DNA of 64,000 bases, taken from Fimbriimonadaceae bacterium (lineage in GTDB: Bacteria; Armatimonadota; Fimbriimonadia; Fimbriimonadales; Fimbriimonadaceae). This document shows positions 42,784-51,708 of the stretch, piece after piece (within the stretch, counting starts at the first letter, position 1; each line of letters begins with the position of its first letter). A model generated the notes under the pieces. It saw only the letters and a program-made list of their open reading frames with translations. It was not told the origin of the DNA and ran no database searches. A program made the position numbers and the translations under genes. The stretch is taken from positions 714,605 to 778,604 of the forward strand of contig JAHBTE010000001.1 in NCBI GenBank assembly GCA_019638675.1, written 5' to 3'.

Positions 42784-43778
42784 GAATCGCGGTAGACGCC
42801 ATGGGGGGCGACTATGCCCCCGAACCGATCGTTCATGGCGCCCTAAAGGCGGCAAGCGAAGTCAAAGGTGAAATCCTCCTCGTTGGAATTCCCGACGAGA
42901 TTTATAAAGTCATTCCATCAACAGGGCTTCCCAAAAACGTATCGATTGTTTCCGCAACCCAAGTGATTGGGATGGACGAGACTCCGACCACCGCCTTGCG
43001 ACAGAAAAAAGATTCTTCGCTCAGCATTTGCGCCAAATTGGTGAAAGATGGCGAAGCCGAAGCGATGGTTTCCGCCGGCAATACCGGCGCGGCTACCGCT
43101 TCAGCGCTCCTCAGTTGGCGGCAGATCGCAGGAATTCACCGGCCAGCAATTGCCACCGCGTTCCCTTGCAAACACGGACGATTTCTCCTCCTTGATGCAG
43201 GAGCTTCACCCGACGTTGACCCTATCCACATGGTTGAGTTCGCGATTATGGGGCGAGCTTACGCAGAACTCGTTATGGAACGAACTTCCGCGAACGTTCA
43301 CTTGCTGAACATTGGCGAAGAGCCAGCCAAGGGTAACGCCTTCGCTAAAGAAGCTTACAATTTGCTCACCCAGCACAAGTGGTTTGCTGGAAATATTGAA
43401 GGTAAGGATATTTTCCGAAAACCTGTGGACGTTGTCGTCTGCGATGCCTTTGTTGGCAACATTGTTTTGAAGTCGTGCGAAGGAGTCGCCGAGTTCATCA
43501 TGGATGAAATTCGGTCATCCATTCCCAATGGCATTGGCAAGTATTTGTTTGTCCCAATGAAGAGTGCCCTCAAACCATTACGGAAAAAGATGGACTACGC
43601 CGAATATGGTGGTTCTCCACTACTTGGGTTAAACGGAATCTGTATTATCTGTCACGGGCGCAGTAACGCAAAAGCAATCCATAACGCAGTGCTGAATGCG
43701 GCAAAGTGCGTTGAATCAGATGTGGTAGGGTCAATTCGTACGCGAGTTGCTCAGCAAATCCCGGGAAAATTTAAATGA
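42780..43778 (+). CDS. plsX: Phosphate acyltransferase PlsX
   Basis: 332 aa, TTG start (LRIAVDAMGGDYAPEPIVHGA). Characteristic blocks: MVSAGNTGAATASALL, HGRFLLLDAGASPDVDP, VVCDAFVGNIVLKSCEG and PLLGLNGICIICHGRSN. It makes acyl-phosphate from acyl-ACP for phospholipid synthesis. It overlaps fabH (ATGA), a typical pair. Confidence 0.95.
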   Translation: MRIAVDAMGGDYAPEPIVHGALKAASEVKGEILLVGIPDEIYKVIPSTGLPKNVSIVSATQVIGMDETPTTALRQKKDSSLSICAKLVKDGEAEAMVSAGNTGAATASALLSWRQIAGIHRPAIATAFPCKHGRFLLLDAGASPDVDPIHMVEFAIMGRAYAELVMERTSANVHLLNIGEEPAKGNAFAKEAYNLLTQHKWFAGNIEGKDIFRKPVDVVVCDAFVGNIVLKSCEGVAEFIMDEIRSSIPNGIGKYLFVPMKSALKPLRKKMDYAEYGGSPLLGLNGICIICHGRSNAKAIHNAVLNAAKCVESDVVGSIRTRVAQQIPGKFK

Positions 43779-44758
43779 TTCGTTCAGTCGTTAAAGGCGT
43801 TGGGCACGGTGTTCCGTCCAAAATCATGACTAACTTCGATCTGGAAAAGATCGTAGATACGAACGACGAATGGATCACCCAGCGCACGGGGATTAAAGAA
43901 CGTAGAATCTGCGCCCCGGAAGAAGCGGCAAGCGACCTCAGCATCTGGGCGGCAAAAGAAGCCCTGGCCCAAGCCGGATTAGATCCGCTTGATATTGATC
44001 ACCTTATCGTCGGGACTGTATCGGGCGACTTCTGCTTCCCAAGCACGGCATGCATCGTTCAAGATGCAATCGGTGCAAAAAATGCCGCGGCATATGATCT
44101 TGGGGCGGCCTGCGCTGGATTCATCTACTCTTTAAATATCGCCGACGGGCTGATACGTTCTGGAATGGCGAAGAATATCTTGGTCATTGGCGTTGACACT
44201 CTTTCAAAATTCGTCGACTGGACTGACCGCTCAACTTGTGTTCTCTTCGGCGACGCAGCGGGAGCAATGGTTCTTACCGCAGAAGAAGGCACCGACCACG
44301 GGATCATGGAAAGCGTGTTGATGAGCGACGGAAGCGGCGGCAAACACATCACCCTGGAATTCGGCGGCTCGCGTTATCCTGCATCCGAATATAAGCGCGA
44401 AGATTACAGTGCCCACATTTATATGAACGGAGCCGAAACGTACCGATTTGCTGTTTCTGCCCTCGGCGATGCCTGCTGCAAAGTCATGGAAAAGGCGGGA
44501 ATCACCGCCGATGACATCGCTCTCTTTGTTCCGCACCAAGCTAACGTCCGAATTATTGAAAGTGCTGCGAAGCGAATTGGCCTTCCAGAAGAGAAAATCT
44601 TCCTCAACATCGCCAAGTACGGCAACACCTCCGCTGGTTCAATTCCGCTTGGGCTTTACGAAGCTGACCGCGACGGACTCCTGAAAAAAGGCGATATTGT
44701 GCTGACCGTCGGGTTTGGCGCGGGATTAGTCTGGGGCGCAAACCTCATCCGCTGGTAA
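43775..44758 (+). CDS. fabH: 3-oxoacyl-ACP synthase III
   Basis: 327 aa. Catalytic triad visible: Cys in YDLGAACAGFIYSL, His in VPHQANVRII and Asn in KYGNTSAGSIPLGLYEA. N-terminal WITQRTGIKERRI and the active-site geometry are FabH-type. It starts fatty-acid synthesis by condensing acetyl-CoA with malonyl-ACP. Last gene of the yceD-plsX-fabH operon. Confidence 0.95.
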   Translation: MIRSVVKGVGHGVPSKIMTNFDLEKIVDTNDEWITQRTGIKERRICAPEEAASDLSIWAAKEALAQAGLDPLDIDHLIVGTVSGDFCFPSTACIVQDAIGAKNAAAYDLGAACAGFIYSLNIADGLIRSGMAKNILVIGVDTLSKFVDWTDRSTCVLFGDAAGAMVLTAEEGTDHGIMESVLMSDGSGGKHITLEFGGSRYPASEYKREDYSAHIYMNGAETYRFAVSALGDACCKVMEKAGITADDIALFVPHQANVRIIESAAKRIGLPEEKIFLNIAKYGNTSAGSIPLGLYEADRDGLLKKGDIVLTVGFGAGLVWGANLIRW

Positions 44759-44773
44759 CAAATTCTGGAATCG

Positions 44774-44790
44774 CACTGGTTTCACCAGTG
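44774..44790. terminator. Short hairpin between convergent fabH and rpoN
   Basis: CACTGGT pairs with ACCAGTG around TTC. It lies between the two stops (44758 and 44814). It has no T tract, so it is either a weak terminator or an RNA-stabilising stem. Confidence 0.4.
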
Positions 44791-44813
44791 GCACCCGAAC
44801 CTAAATTGCTAAG

Positions 44814-46199
44814 TTATCCCGTTTTTCGCAATCGACTGCTCAACAATTTCGTTCGATCTCGATACTTGTTCACCGTTCGGCGAGCCACACTGACCCCTTT
44901 ATCCGCCAGCATCTGAGCGATCCGTTCATCGCTGAGCGGACTGTTTGGATTCTCTGATTCCAAAATCTCCTCGATCATCTTTTGAATTCGAAGAGCTGGC
45001 TTGAAGAACGTTTCAAACGAAACGACGTCGCCGTTCACGATCTGGACAAACTTTCCGGCGGTGGCGCGACTGATCGTGCTTTCGTGGACTCCCAACGACT
45101 TCGCGACTTGGCTTCGGGTCAACGGAACTAAGAACCGATACTCACCTGTTCGCACGAATCCGCCTTGTTGTTCGACTAAGTGCTTGCCAATTCGTGCCAG
45201 TTGCTGGCGACGCTGAGTGAGAGCATCTAGAAAACGATTGGCTCGATCGACAAATTCATCTAGGTGGCGTCGTTCAGCCGGATCAGTATCTCGTTTGCCT
45301 GTGATCTCCTTGCGCCGCTTTTCATAAGCCGGATTAACGCGCAAATGAATCGGTGATGGCCCAGGAATCTCTATCAGGTAACCGCTTTCTTCCAGTGAAA
45401 TGATGATATCTGGCTGGGCGGGCAAAGTTTTGTGACGGTTCGCGTGGCCTCCGCTTTGGTGTGAATATGCTTCACCCGGGAACGGATTCAATCCAAGAAT
45501 CACGTCGAACACTTCGTCTGCAATTTCTTCAGTGACTTCGTACACTCGGCAAATGGTTCTTCGGTCGCGGGCGACCAACTCTTCCCAACTACGGCGAAGG
45601 ATAATTCTCGCCAGTCGTTCCGCATCGGTTGTGGCGTTTCTCAGTTGAAGAATCAAGCACTCTCGCAAATCTTCTGCCCCAACTCCCGCTGGTTCGCAAG
45701 ACCTTAGTGCTTCTAATACTTCGTCTGCCTGCTCAAGGCTTGCGCCGCAATCCAGAGCGGCATCTTCAACTGTGCAGGTCAGATACCCCCGTTCGTTGAT
45801 CGAGCCGACAAAATAAGTTGCCAAATCCCACAGTGATTCATCCAGCCGCACTTTGAGCTGGGCAATGAGATGATCCCAAAGCGAATCACTGCTCGCGGTT
45901 AGGTCAAGCCAATCCAGGTCAGGTGTATCGTTAGGGAGGCTCCGCATCGCTTCGCGGTCTGCTCCCGCAGGTTTGAGTTCATCCGGTGCGACAGATTTCA
46001 GGATTTCGTCAATCGTGAGCGGGTCTTCAAAGTCGTCGATGCGCTCCAAAGCGGGATTTTCAAGAAGTTCAGATGAAATCGCCTGCTCTAATTCCATCCC
46101 CGACATTTGCAGGAGTTGGCTACCCAAAACGATTTTGGGGTCAACTCGTTGGGTGGTGTTGAGCCGAGCCTTGGCTGATTGTCGCAATCCTTGTCTCAT
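44814..46199 (-). CDS. rpoN: RNA polymerase sigma-54 factor
   Basis: 461 aa from ATG 46199 (frame extends upstream without homology). Region I: RVDPKIVLGSQLLQMSGMEL with the LxxNPxLE motif in ELLENPALERIDD. The core-binding middle follows. The helix-turn-helix RSQVAKSLGVHESTISRATA and the RpoN box VARRTVNKYRD are close to consensus. It directs activator-dependent transcription from -24/-12 promoters. No bEBP activator is in the window. Confidence 0.96.
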   Translation of the reverse strand: MRQGLRQSAKARLNTTQRVDPKIVLGSQLLQMSGMELEQAISSELLENPALERIDDFEDPLTIDEILKSVAPDELKPAGADREAMRSLPNDTPDLDWLDLTASSDSLWDHLIAQLKVRLDESLWDLATYFVGSINERGYLTCTVEDAALDCGASLEQADEVLEALRSCEPAGVGAEDLRECLILQLRNATTDAERLARIILRRSWEELVARDRRTICRVYEVTEEIADEVFDVILGLNPFPGEAYSHQSGGHANRHKTLPAQPDIIISLEESGYLIEIPGPSPIHLRVNPAYEKRRKEITGKRDTDPAERRHLDEFVDRANRFLDALTQRRQQLARIGKHLVEQQGGFVRTGEYRFLVPLTRSQVAKSLGVHESTISRATAGKFVQIVNGDVVSFETFFKPALRIQKMIEEILESENPNSPLSDERIAQMLADKGVSVARRTVNKYRDRTKLLSSRLRKTG

Positions 46200-46335
46200 A
46201 ACTAGCGTGAACCTCTTGTTCCTTGAGTTGATCTTTGGGTTTTGGAGGCCACACGCTAACCGAACAACTGCTAGGTTTTTCTGAGTAAAACGAATTGGCA
46301 CGGGGCAATTTGAGTATCTGATTCACAATAGAGCC

Positions 46336-46914
46336 GTGTTCACGGGAATTATTCAAGCCAAAGGCACAGTGAAGGAACGGGAGGGAAGCCGCCTCATTAT
46401 TGATTCGCTGGCCTGGGCTGACGATCCGTGGCAAATTGGTGAAAGCATCGCGGTTAACGGCTGTTGCTTGACCCTTGTAGATTTTTCCAAGGGCCTCGCT
46501 TTTGATGTTTCCGAAGAAACGTATTCCCGCACGAGTTTAGGAGCCTTGCAAACTGGTTCTACCGTGAACCTTGAACGAGCGATGCGGCCAATGGATCGTT
46601 TCGGCGGACATATCGTTCAAGGGCACGTTGATGTGGTTGGTCAAGTCGTAGAGATTCAGAAACTGGACGACTCTTGGCGATTTGAATTCCAAGTGGAGTC
46701 AGATTTGGATCGCTATTTGGTTCAAAAAGGCTCTGTAACGATCAATGGAGTTTCTCTGACAGTGATTGATCCGAATGAAGGCAAGTTTTGGGTCGCCGTG
46801 ATCCCGCATTCCTTTGAAGTCACTACTCTCGGACAGTTGAAGGCGGGCGATCCGGTAAATATTGAGTTCGACGTGTTGGCAAAACACGTCGAACGTTTAC
46901 TCAAGCGAGATTGA
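46336..46914 (+). CDS. ribE: Riboflavin synthase, alpha chain
   Basis: 192 aa, GTG start giving VFTGIIQAKGTVKERE. The two tandem lumazine-binding barrels show MFTGIIQ...SIAVNGCCLTLVDF and GHIVQGHVDVVGQVVE...SVTINGVSLTVIDP. It makes riboflavin from two molecules of dimethyl-ribityllumazine. CACAAT lies 6 nt before the GTG. Other rib genes are elsewhere. Confidence 0.95.
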   Translation: MFTGIIQAKGTVKEREGSRLIIDSLAWADDPWQIGESIAVNGCCLTLVDFSKGLAFDVSEETYSRTSLGALQTGSTVNLERAMRPMDRFGGHIVQGHVDVVGQVVEIQKLDDSWRFEFQVESDLDRYLVQKGSVTINGVSLTVIDPNEGKFWVAVIPHSFEVTTLGQLKAGDPVNIEFDVLAKHVERLLKRD

Positions 46915-48636
46915 TTACTTTTTCATCGTATCAATCAAGTCTGCGTACTTTTCTTTCACCACTTTGCGGCGGACTTTCATGCTAGGGGTCAGTTCGCCAT
47001 CATCCACGCTAAACGCCTTGGGAACAAGAACATGCTTGCGAACCCGCTCAAAGTCCGCCATTTTTTTGTTAGCAGCATCAATTTCAGAGCGAATCAGCTG
47101 CTTCACATCATCGCGTAGAACGAGTTTTGATGGGTCGGGCTCCGATTGGCCTTGAGATTTAAGCCAAGTTTCCACCCGCTCGAAATCAGGAATCACTAGG
47201 GCACAACAGTGTTCCATGCCATCCCCGAGTAGAACGACTTCAGCAATATATTCGCTCTCTTTTAAGCGGTTTTCAACTGGCTGAGGAGCAACATTCTTGC
47301 CGTTGCCAAGGACGAGCAAATCCTTTTTGCGATCGGTGATCTTAAGGTGCTTGCCTTCAAATTCTCCGATATCGCCGGTATGAAACCAACCTTCATCGTC
47401 GATAGCTTCTTTAGTAGCCTCGGGCAGATTGTAGTAACCGGACATCACCGAATCACCCCGCTGAAGGATTTCGCCATCGGCAGCGATTTTGATTTCCACC
47501 CCGCCGATCGGCACCCCTACCGTCCAGGGTTTATTTTGATCGGGCGGATTCAATGAGCTTGCGGCGCAAGTTTCTGTAAGTCCATACCCCTGCAAAACGT
47601 TGATATTCAATGCCAAGAAAAACTCGGCGACATGGGGGGCAAGCGCGGCTCCACCGGACGCGATATAACGAAGGCGTCCGCCAGTGCGCTCGCGCACTTT
47701 GCTGGCGACAACTTTATCCAGAATCCCGGCCAGCGGAGCAAATTCACCTCTAAATTTCTTCAAACCTTGGCTTAGCGCCAAATGGAATAACTTCTGCTCA
47801 ATCGGTTTCTTTTTCGCGACCCCATCCAGGATTTTTGATTTCAAACTTTCCAAAAACCGAGGGACGGCCAAGAGGATCGTTGGCTTCACTTTCGCCATAT
47901 CGCTCGCGAGAGTTGTAATAGAAGTAGCGTAAGCGATAGTCGCACCAATGCTGACCGGCAGTGCGTGTCCGGCGTACCGCTCAAAAACGTGGCTGACCGG
48001 GAGCCAACTCAAAAAGACATCGTTTTCATCAACTGGCAGGCTATTTTGAATATTGATATTGAGTGAGAGAAAGTTCTTGTGGCTCAACATGACTCCCTTC
48101 GGATTTCCAGTTGTGCCGCTTGTATAGATCAGGGTAGCTAGGGCATCGGTTTCTACCGAATCGCAAATCTCGGCCCATTGCTCAAAAGTGAGTTCTGAGT
48201 TGGCAGCATGAGATTTATACGTTTCTCCTTCACCTTCTTTCCAAACCAGAACGGGGATTCGCGAAATTTTCTCTGCTTGCTTTGCATCGCTGCAGATGAC
48301 CAGTTTCGCGCCGCAGTCATCAGCAATGTACTGAGCTTGATCGGCGGGGAGTGTGGGATATATCGGAACAGATATGATTCCCAGCGTTTGACAAGCCCAA
48401 TCTACGAGCGCCCAGTCAAAGCTGGTTTCGCCGATTATTGCCAGGCGGTCACCTTTTTGAAGCCCTAAGTGATGCAGAGCCTGTGCACTTTCAAAAACCT
48501 GTTGTTCAAATTCGCTGAATGTGACACTGACGAATTCTTTCCCTTGCGGGATCATGTGGCTGATGCGGTCGGGCCAGCGGGCAGCTGAGCTACGCATTTG
48601 AGCGCCGAGTGATTTCGACGGAGTGACCGTTACCAT
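46915..48636 (-). CDS. Long-chain acyl-CoA synthetase (AMP-forming)
   Basis: 573 aa from ATG 48636. Motif A3 is LIYTSGTTGNPKGVMLSHKN, then LQGYGLTETCAASSLN, GWFHTGDIGEFEGKHLKITDR and a late KDLLVLGNGKNVAPQPVEN. It is close to FadD-type long-chain fatty-acid CoA ligases. It activates fatty acids. TAAACT is 13 nt before the ATG. It stops right against ribE. Confidence 0.9.
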   Translation of the reverse strand: MVTVTPSKSLGAQMRSSAARWPDRISHMIPQGKEFVSVTFSEFEQQVFESAQALHHLGLQKGDRLAIIGETSFDWALVDWACQTLGIISVPIYPTLPADQAQYIADDCGAKLVICSDAKQAEKISRIPVLVWKEGEGETYKSHAANSELTFEQWAEICDSVETDALATLIYTSGTTGNPKGVMLSHKNFLSLNINIQNSLPVDENDVFLSWLPVSHVFERYAGHALPVSIGATIAYATSITTLASDMAKVKPTILLAVPRFLESLKSKILDGVAKKKPIEQKLFHLALSQGLKKFRGEFAPLAGILDKVVASKVRERTGGRLRYIASGGAALAPHVAEFFLALNINVLQGYGLTETCAASSLNPPDQNKPWTVGVPIGGVEIKIAADGEILQRGDSVMSGYYNLPEATKEAIDDEGWFHTGDIGEFEGKHLKITDRKKDLLVLGNGKNVAPQPVENRLKESEYIAEVVLLGDGMEHCCALVIPDFERVETWLKSQGQSEPDPSKLVLRDDVKQLIRSEIDAANKKMADFERVRKHVLVPKAFSVDDGELTPSMKVRRKVVKEKYADLIDTMKK

Positions 48637-48756
48637 ATGTTTCTGGTTCAGTTTACGGAGAATCAGCCTGTTAAGTCGCAGATTCTGCCAATTTCTCAAG
48701 AGATTTTTCAGGATGCCCCATGGCACGGAGGATCAAATAGAACGTCTAACAAATCA

Positions 48757-50022
48757 ATGCTTGCAATTGTTTTTTTGAGTTTGAGACAGGTCGGTGATCA
48801 AAAATTTGATCAGCAGTTTGCTTTGTATCCCAATGTGAATACGTCCCCTGCTGTCACTCAGGCAGAGGCTGATTCGGGAAAAGTCAAAGCATTAGGAAAG
48901 GTTTATCGCGGCCCAAATGAAGGCCAAGTTAGCTTGGACAACGGCGTTGTTCGGTTAGTTTGTGATCTGAGCGGCAAAGTAGTTGAATTTCAAAACAGAA
49001 CTACGAAGGCGAGTTTTGCATCCGGAATTTCATCCCCCATTATCATGCTCAACGAGCAGATTTATGATTTTTCTAAAGCTGACTTGGGATTAAGGCAAAT
49101 CGGTGCGCAAGGAGTTTTGACATCAAAACCGTTTGATTGGCGACCCTTGGAAGGCCAGACCGGAACCTGGCCGCCGCGCGGGATGGGGTTGAAATTCACC
49201 TATGCCCACAATGAAATTCAGGGGCTTTTTATTGAACGTGTTTTTGAGATGTACGACCGTGAACCATCTGTTCGGCAGAAGATCGTTATCCGCAATGGAA
49301 GCACTTTTCCCGTTGCTTTGAACCAAGTTTCTGGTTCAAGTGCCTGGCCCGAACCATGGCTAAGGAATTTGCGAATGAACCTTGTTCTGCGCCCTGGTCG
49401 AGTGCTTGAACTGCCGGACCAGTGGGTGACACTCGGCGGAGCTGGAACAGAAGCAGGAAATGGCTTCCGAGCAAAATCACGATCAATGCTTCAACCCTGG
49501 CGCGGCCTCAAAACGGAAGTCGCTCCGAGTGAAAGCATCACGCTTGACCAAGCAAAAATGTTCAAGAAAGGCGGAACGCAAGTTCTATTGTTACCAACGA
49601 CGGTGATCGTTAACTGGTCGAGCCCGACTCAAGCGGATTACGATCTAGTTGCAAGCTTTATCAAAACGACCAAAGAGGCCAAGCTCATTCCTGGTTGCCT
49701 GATTGATCTTCAATCTATTCCCGCCGAAGAAAAAGATCGCACGGGCGAGAAAAGTAATGCGGTTTGCTGGCTATCTTTCGCGGGAACCCATTGGCGTCAA
49801 AACGTAATGCTCACCTGGAAGCGAATGGGGTTTGAATACGTTCAGCTCAAAGGTGAACTGCCAACTGAATGCACGCGGCCCGGTCACGAACATCAAGGGG
49901 CGGCACAGTCTGAGTTTGAAAACCGCCAAGTCATCAAGCAGTTTGTGGCGAACGGTTTATCGCTTGGCGTTGTAATTGAGCACCCAGAAATCAACGCGTT
50001 CGGGCCAAATAACTGGCTCTAA
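48757..50022 (+). CDS. Uncharacterised secreted protein with a beta-sandwich-like region
   Basis: 421 aa from ATG 48757; the frame runs 40 codons further upstream but without signal or homology. A short hydrophobic N-terminus (MLAIVFLSLRQ) may be an export signal. The middle (LDNGVVRLVCDLSGKVVEFQN, IERVFEMYDREPSVRQKIVI) resembles the supersandwich fold that precedes GH36/GH97-type glycosidase barrels, but no catalytic barrel follows. Its end overlaps the arsR-like gene by 4 nt, convergent. Function unknown. Confidence 0.6.
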   Translation: MLAIVFLSLRQVGDQKFDQQFALYPNVNTSPAVTQAEADSGKVKALGKVYRGPNEGQVSLDNGVVRLVCDLSGKVVEFQNRTTKASFASGISSPIIMLNEQIYDFSKADLGLRQIGAQGVLTSKPFDWRPLEGQTGTWPPRGMGLKFTYAHNEIQGLFIERVFEMYDREPSVRQKIVIRNGSTFPVALNQVSGSSAWPEPWLRNLRMNLVLRPGRVLELPDQWVTLGGAGTEAGNGFRAKSRSMLQPWRGLKTEVAPSESITLDQAKMFKKGGTQVLLLPTTVIVNWSSPTQADYDLVASFIKTTKEAKLIPGCLIDLQSIPAEEKDRTGEKSNAVCWLSFAGTHWRQNVMLTWKRMGFEYVQLKGELPTECTRPGHEHQGAAQSEFENRQVIKQFVANGLSLGVVIEHPEINAFGPNNWL

Positions 50023-50333
50023 AAGTTTTTCTCGCCCAACGCGATATTTCGGCAAGCATTTGACAAATACATAAATGCCTCTGGGCGAAGCGCGCAAATC
50101 ATGTGTTTGCCCTTGCGTTCTATGCTGATCAGACCAGCGTTATCTAACTCATGCAAATGGTGCGAAATCGTCGAGTTGATCTTCTCTGCTCCAGTTAAGT
50201 GACTGCAGATTTCGCTTGCCGTGGGCCCAAATTGCTTCTCACCCGCAGGGTGCTTCAGCAAGAAGCGCACGATGCGCATACGGGTCGGATCAGAAAGCGC
50301 TTTGAACGCTCCAACAATTATTTCGTCTGACAT
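50019..50333 (-). CDS. ArsR-family transcriptional regulator
   Basis: 104 aa winged helix. MSDEIIVGAFKALSDPTRMRIVRFLL and the recognition helix INSTISHHLHELDNAGLISIERKG are typical. The metal-binding CVCD of ArsR/SmtB is absent, so the effector is unknown. A -10-like TATAGT lies 8 nt before the start and a palindrome overlaps the promoter region. Confidence 0.88.
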   Translation of the reverse strand: MSDEIIVGAFKALSDPTRMRIVRFLLKHPAGEKQFGPTASEICSHLTGAEKINSTISHHLHELDNAGLISIERKGKHMICALRPEAFMYLSNACRNIALGEKNF

Positions 50334-50349
50334 CGAAATGAACTATACC

Positions 50350-50361
50350 GCAATTAATTGC
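50350..50361. promoter_or_regulatory. Palindrome GCAATTAATTGC upstream of the ArsR gene
   Basis: A perfect 12-bp palindrome begins 3 bp upstream of a -10-like TATAGT (50342-50347, - strand) of the ArsR gene. Position and symmetry suit an autoregulatory operator for a dimeric winged-helix protein. The start of DUF58-gene transcript end is on the other side. Confidence 0.4.
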
Positions 50362-50370
50362 CTGATTTTT

Positions 50371-51681
50371 CTAAATCAAACTGAGCCGTTTTACGTTCAA
50401 ATAAGCTCCAACCAGCTCCGTCGCCAACCGATCAGGCTCTGCTTCCAAACTATTGATTCCCATATTCTTCAGTGCGATTTCAGCCCTTTTTCGGTCGCCC
50501 AAATACCAGAGAGCGGCGGCTTGATCAAATAAAGCTTGTTCGTCCGGGATTTCTGGGCTTAGGAATTCGCGCAGTTTTGGATCGGATACACGAACGACAT
50601 AAATCAAGTGGCGTCTTCTGATTTGCGAAAGAGCAACTGAAAGTTCATCCGCTTGATCAGCGTTTTCAGCATCAGTAAAGACCACTACCAACGATCGTTT
50701 TTTCCAACGTGAAGCCAAGAATCCAAACGCTCCAACATAATCCGGTTGAACTGGTTCAGCTTGGGCATCATAAATAGCTTCTAGAATTCTCGAAACCTGG
50801 GTAGCTCCGCGCCTTGGTTGAATGTATTTGTGAACAACATCGTTAAACATCAGGAGGCCAACTTGGTCGCCTGCTCGTTCAGCCGCATGCATAAACAACA
50901 AAGCGGCATCTAAACAGTGATCAAGTTTGCGAACTCCATCCACTTCGCCCAGCATGTGCCGACCGATGTCGACGCAGACCATAACTCCCTGATTCGTTTC
51001 TTGCTCAAAATTCTTGACTACTAGCTTGCCCCGGCGAGCCGAAGCTTTCCAGTCGATTTTTCGGTAGTCGTCTTCGTTATATTCGCGGAGGGATTCAAAT
51101 TCGGTTCCGAGCCCTTTCATCCGGGACTGTCGCAGACCGATCAAGCTTAAATGCCCGGTTTGTTTGAGTAATTCAAACTCTTGAACGGCTTTGATGTTCG
51201 GATAAACCCGAACTGGAGTTGGCGGCAGAATCTGCTTTTGAATCACTGCTAATCCAAGCAGAGCAGGGTATCGAATGTAGAGGCCTCTGAATTCCCATAA
51301 GCCGCGGCTCTTAGGGAGCAGCACATACGACTGCGATACTCGTTTTCGGGGATCGAGCTTGATCGAAAACTCGTTGCCCTTCGCTAGGCAGTTTTCTGGT
51401 ACTTCATCTCGCACTTTTATGGAAATCGGATACTGAAGTTCGTTTTCGATCTCCAAAGTTACGGTGTTACGAACCCGAACTGAAAGAACGGGATCGGTGA
51501 CTCGTTTGATGCGGACAACATCCCATTTTTTCGCCATTCTTCCGGTGAGCCACCACAAAATCAGCAGAACAAGGTTGTAAAAAATTACGATGCTCTCAAG
51601 CCCCGGCACAAATGCGCCGGCGATTGCGATAACAATTCCGACGGCAACCAGTGCCCAGAGTCGGGGGGTAGGAAGAATCAT
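50371..51681 (-). CDS. DUF58-family protein
   Basis: 436 aa. Two N-terminal transmembrane helices (LWALVAVGIVIAIAGAFV and ESIVIFYNLVLLILWWLTG), a beta-domain (TVTLEIENELQYPISIKV), then the DUF58 block KIDWKASARRGKLVVKNFEQ and a vWA-like region (CVDIGRHM and SLVVVFTDAENADQADEL). DUF58 proteins pair with MoxR ATPases in metal-ion or complex assembly, but no MoxR is nearby. Divergent from the RDD gene. Confidence 0.85.
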   Translation of the reverse strand: MILPTPRLWALVAVGIVIAIAGAFVPGLESIVIFYNLVLLILWWLTGRMAKKWDVVRIKRVTDPVLSVRVRNTVTLEIENELQYPISIKVRDEVPENCLAKGNEFSIKLDPRKRVSQSYVLLPKSRGLWEFRGLYIRYPALLGLAVIQKQILPPTPVRVYPNIKAVQEFELLKQTGHLSLIGLRQSRMKGLGTEFESLREYNEDDYRKIDWKASARRGKLVVKNFEQETNQGVMVCVDIGRHMLGEVDGVRKLDHCLDAALLFMHAAERAGDQVGLLMFNDVVHKYIQPRRGATQVSRILEAIYDAQAEPVQPDYVGAFGFLASRWKKRSLVVVFTDAENADQADELSVALSQIRRRHLIYVVRVSDPKLREFLSPEIPDEQALFDQAAALWYLGDRKRAEIALKNMGINSLEAEPDRLATELVGAYLNVKRLSLI

Positions 51682-51695
51682 GTTGGTTGTACAGG

Positions 51696-51701
51696 TACGA
51701 T
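51696..51701 (+). promoter_or_regulatory. -10-like hexamer 7 nt before a GTG start
   Basis: TACGAT, then CTTACTC, then GTG 51709. There is no Shine-Dalgarno site. It is in the 27-bp gap to divergent DUF58, leaving very little room for a leader. Confidence 0.4.
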
Positions 51702-51708
51702 CTTACTC

